A DNA stretch of 64,000 nt. Source: Solimonas terrae (lineage in GTDB: Bacteria; Pseudomonadota; Gammaproteobacteria; Nevskiales; Nevskiaceae). A program made the position numbers and the translations under genes. The DNA lies in contig NZ_JAAMOW010000007.1 of assembly GCF_011067135.1 (NCBI RefSeq), forward strand, positions 1 to 64,000, in the 5' to 3' direction. The notes beneath the pieces were generated by a model. That model had not been told where the DNA came from, did not search any database, and saw only the letters and a program-made list of their open reading frames with translations. Of this stretch, positions 61,481 to 64,000 are shown piece by piece. The stretch's first letter is position 1. Every line of letters begins with the position of its first letter.

Positions 61481-61972
61481 ATGATGACCGCGCGCGGCGC
61501 CGGCCTGCTCGCGGCCGCATTGCTGCTGGCACCCGGCCTTGCGGCACATGCGGCCGATCCGGCGGCCTGCACCAGGCTGTCCGATGCTGCCGCACGCTTG
61601 AACTGCTACGACGCGGCGTTCGGCCGTGGCACGGATCAGGACGGCGCACCGGCAGCCGTGCCGTCGGCGCCCGCACGGAGCAGCCCGCCTGCACCAGCGG
61701 AGTTCGGCGCGGAACAGTTGCCTGCACCGGCCGACAAGCCGCCGGAAGTGCGTGCCATCAAGGTCCATATCCGCGGCAACTTCGAAGGCTGGGAGCCGAA
61801 AACCCGCTTCGAACTCGACAACGGTCAGGTCTGGGAAGTCGTCGACGACAAGAGCGTCTACTGCAAGCCGACGCTGAATCCCGAGGTGAGCATCGAGAAA
61901 GGTGTGTTCGGCAGTTACTTCCTGCGCGTCGAAGGCCTCAACGCGCGCGCCGGAATCAGGCGTATCAAATAG
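61481..61972 (+). CDS. Secreted protein of unknown function, paralogue 2
   Basis: A 163-residue protein with the same plan as its upstream neighbour: signal peptide (GLLAAALLLAPGLAAHAADP), CTRLSDAAARLNCYDAAFG, an Ala/Pro linker, and a C-terminal domain (IKVHIRGNFEGWEPKTRFEL, DNGQVWEVVDD, IEKGVFGSYFLRVEGLNARA). The cores [22 protein letters not shown] and LDNGQVW are shared, so the pair is a tandem duplication that has diverged. Confidence 0.75.
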   Translation: MMTARGAGLLAAALLLAPGLAAHAADPAACTRLSDAAARLNCYDAAFGRGTDQDGAPAAVPSAPARSSPPAPAEFGAEQLPAPADKPPEVRAIKVHIRGNFEGWEPKTRFELDNGQVWEVVDDKSVYCKPTLNPEVSIEKGVFGSYFLRVEGLNARAGIRRIK

Positions 61973-61996
61973 CATCGCGCGGATCGGCCGCCGCGC

Positions 61997-63337
61997 TCAG
62001 GCCTGCAGGGTGTCCAGCAGGCGTCGGTGAATACCGCCGAAATCACCATTCGACATCACCAGCACGCGATCGCCGTCGCGCGCTTCGGCGGCGATCGCCG
62101 CCAGCAGCGCGTCGAAGTCGGCCTGCACGCGAAGGCGCGTGCCGACCCCGGCCAGCGCCGCTGACGCATTCCACTTCAGATCGGGCCGCGCGTAGACGAA
62201 GCACAGATCGGCGTCACGCAAACTGTCTGCCAGTTCGTCGGCGTGGGTGCCCAGACGCATCGTGTTCGAGCGCGGTTCGAGCACCGCCAGGATGCGGCCG
62301 GGACCGGCCCGGCGCAGCGCGTCGACCGTGGTCGCGATCGCGGTCGGATGGTGGGCGAAATCGTCGTAGACCGTCACGCCGCGTGCTTCGCCGATCCGTT
62401 CCAGGCGTCGCTTGACGCTGCGAAAATCCGCGAGCCCAGCGATCAGCTTCGCCACCGGCACGCCGACATGATGCGCGGCCGCGAACGCGGCCAGTGTGTT
62501 CGACATGTTGTGGCGACCGGCCAGCGGCGAACGCACCCTGCCCTGCGACTCCGCACCGATCTTCAGCTCGTAGTCCTGCGGCTCGCCGAGCGCGTGCCAG
62601 CCCGACGCGTCGTCGAACGTCACCCTTTCGCTCCAGCAACCCTGTTCCAGCACGCGCGCGAGATTGGCATCGCCGCCGTTGACGACGATGCGGCCGCGGC
62701 CGGGCACGGTGCGCACGAGGTGATGGAACTGACGTTCGATCGCCGCGAGGTCCGGAAAGATGTCGGCGTGATCGAATTCAAGGTTGTTGAGGATCGCCGT
62801 GCGCGGCCGGTAGTGCACGAACTTGCTGCGCTTGTCGAAGAACGCCGTGTCGTATTCGTCGGCCTCGATCACGAAATACTTCGACGCACCGAGCCGCGCC
62901 GAGATGCCGAAATTCTGCGGCACGCCACCGACCAGAAAGCCCGGTTCGAGACCGGCATGGTCGAGCAGCCAGGCCAGCAAGGCCGAGGTCGTGGTCTTGC
63001 CGTGCGTGCCGGCAACCGCCAGCACATGGCGATCACGCAGTACGTGTTCGGCCAGCCACTGCGGGCCCGAGGTGTAGGGCAAGCCTTCATTGAGCACGTG
63101 CTCGATCGCCGCGTTGCCGCGCGTCACGACATTGCCGACCACCACCATGTCCGGTGCCGGCGTCAGCTGCGCAGGCTCGTAGCCCTGCATGACGGTGATG
63201 CCGAGCGCTTCGAGCTGCGTCGACATCGGCGGCCAGGCATTGGCGTCGGAACCGGTGACCGTGTGCCCGGCCTCGCGCGCGATCGCCGCGATGCCGGCCA
63301 TGAAGGTGCCGCAGATGCCGAGGATGTGGATGCGCAT
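61997..63337 (-). CDS. mpl: UDP-MurNAc:L-alanyl-gamma-D-glutamyl-meso-DAP ligase
   Basis: Mpl recycles cell-wall tripeptide by joining it to UDP-MurNAc. From the ATG at 63335-63337 it is 446 residues. Motifs: [119 protein letters not shown]. It complements the de novo mur genes of the dcw cluster. Confidence 0.96.
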   Translation of the reverse strand: MRIHILGICGTFMAGIAAIAREAGHTVTGSDANAWPPMSTQLEALGITVMQGYEPAQLTPAPDMVVVGNVVTRGNAAIEHVLNEGLPYTSGPQWLAEHVLRDRHVLAVAGTHGKTTTSALLAWLLDHAGLEPGFLVGGVPQNFGISARLGASKYFVIEADEYDTAFFDKRSKFVHYRPRTAILNNLEFDHADIFPDLAAIERQFHHLVRTVPGRGRIVVNGGDANLARVLEQGCWSERVTFDDASGWHALGEPQDYELKIGAESQGRVRSPLAGRHNMSNTLAAFAAAHHVGVPVAKLIAGLADFRSVKRRLERIGEARGVTVYDDFAHHPTAIATTVDALRRAGPGRILAVLEPRSNTMRLGTHADELADSLRDADLCFVYARPDLKWNASAALAGVGTRLRVQADFDALLAAIAAEARDGDRVLVMSNGDFGGIHRRLLDTLQA

Positions 63338-63345
63338 GGTCCGTC

Positions 63346-63924
63346 TCAGGCCGCGCCGCCGAACATCAGGCCGGCGAACGAGCCGGCGAACGCGACGAAG
63401 AACAGCAGCGCAACCGCGATCACCAGCGAGATCAGCAGGCCCAGCGCGGTCGAGACATTGGCGGCGTGCCGGAAGATCGCGGCGGTGACCGCGAAACTCC
63501 AGACGTTGAGCGCGTTCATGACGAAGCCGATGCCCTGCGGCAGCTTGAACTGCTCGGGATGCTCGAGCAGCTCCGGATTGCTGGCCAGCTCGCGCAGCGT
63601 CGGTGCGACCTGCGCGAAGAACGGCACGAGCAGAAAGGTCAGCGCGGCATTGGTGGCGAGCAGCGCGGCAAAAGTCTGGTGGAAACGCGCCTCGAGTTGC
63701 CGGGTCCGCAACACGCCGCGTGTCGCCAGTGCCAGACCGCCGACCATCGCCAGCGCCATCACCAGCGCCGCACCGATCGGCAGCACCTGCACGAACATCA
63801 AGCCGTTGGCAACCGCAGCCGTCACCACCAGCGGCGCCGTCAGCCGCGGATCGTACGGAAAGTCCTGCGGTCCGGCGCGAAAGAACAGAATGCGCAGCGT
63901 GGCAGTGATGAGCGTGGCGAACAT
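63346..63924 (-). CDS. Integral membrane protein, YIP1-like topology, function unknown
   Basis: A 192-residue protein with about five hydrophobic segments (APLVVTAAVANGLMFVQVLP, IGAALVMALAMVGGLALATR, FAALLATNAALTFLLVPFFA, VWSFAVTAAIFRHA, ISLVIAVALLFFVAFAGSFA). The five-span layout and the length recall YIP1/YckC-like membrane proteins; no motif fixes the family. It precedes mpl by 8 bases and is probably cotranscribed. ATG at 63922-63924 is preferred; a longer frame upstream lacks a signal. A TAGAAT hexamer at about 63953 may be the -10. Confidence 0.6.
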   Translation of the reverse strand: MFATLITATLRILFFRAGPQDFPYDPRLTAPLVVTAAVANGLMFVQVLPIGAALVMALAMVGGLALATRGVLRTRQLEARFHQTFAALLATNAALTFLLVPFFAQVAPTLRELASNPELLEHPEQFKLPQGIGFVMNALNVWSFAVTAAIFRHAANVSTALGLLISLVIAVALLFFVAFAGSFAGLMFGGAA

Positions 63925-64000
63925 GGGTGGCCGGCAAGTGACGAAGGCCGATATTCTAGTGGCCCGCCACGCGCGGTGCGGCACGCCCGCCCGCGACGAA

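Overview
The window is one stretch of a GC-rich gammaproteobacterial chromosome. The evidence is a complete dcw (division and cell wall) cluster in gammaproteobacterial order, rnpB just upstream of mraZ, an lpxC/LPS-export gene set, a meso-diaminopimelate type MurE (DNPR motif), and a murA-hisG-hisD block. The gene set (mutT-argJ-secA-M23-lpxC order, ornithine-lipid genes, opgGH) would fit a relative of Xanthomonadales/Nevskiales, but the family cannot be fixed by eye.

Layout. (1) 1-4160 is accessory DNA with lower GC: a higBA toxin-antitoxin locus whose toxin has lost its N-terminus, a decayed REP-associated tyrosine transposase (RAYT) element, and a polymorphic-toxin C-terminal module with a small overlapping candidate immunity gene. 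That module lies between two inverted copies of the RAYT 3' end. (2) 4165-10624 holds metabolic and stress genes: zinc alcohol dehydrogenase, a PNPOx/GAF sensor-like pair, a hemerythrin, msrA, an acyltransferase-like protein and a DUF3016 protein. (3) 10685-36304, all but one gene on the minus strand, reads from right to left: MraZ-box promoter, mraZ-rsmH-ftsL-ftsI-murE-murF-mraY-murD-ftsW-murG-murC-murB-ddlB-ftsQ-ftsA-ftsZ, then lpxC, an M23 peptidase, secA, argJ and mutT. A DUF721 gene lies opposite. (4) rnpB at about 36606-37008. (5) 37079-46669: SRPBCC protein, BtuF-like protein, DUF2726 protein, hisD-hisG, a NYN-domain protein, murA-bolA-yadH-yadG, and a photolyase. (6) 46741-50166: kdsD-kdsC-lptC-lptA-lptB, supplying KDO precursor and LPS export. 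(7) 50139-55525: DUF817 membrane protein, argG with a duplicated diverged tail downstream, a VOC protein, ribonuclease T, opgG. (8) 55690-59908: opgH, then olsB-olsA for ornithine lipids behind a clear three-unit PHO box. (9) 59975-63924: lipA, two tandem secreted paralogues, mpl and a membrane protein.

The genes form an envelope-centred chromosome arm: peptidoglycan precursor synthesis and recycling (mur genes, ddlB, mpl), septation (fts), lipid A/LPS (lpxC, kds, lpt), periplasmic glucans (opgGH) and phosphorus-free membrane lipids (olsBA). The most unusual points are the bracketed toxin-immunity module at 1434-3908, the predicted PhoB control of olsBA, and the argG tail scar at 51247-51303, which looks like a trace of gene replacement.
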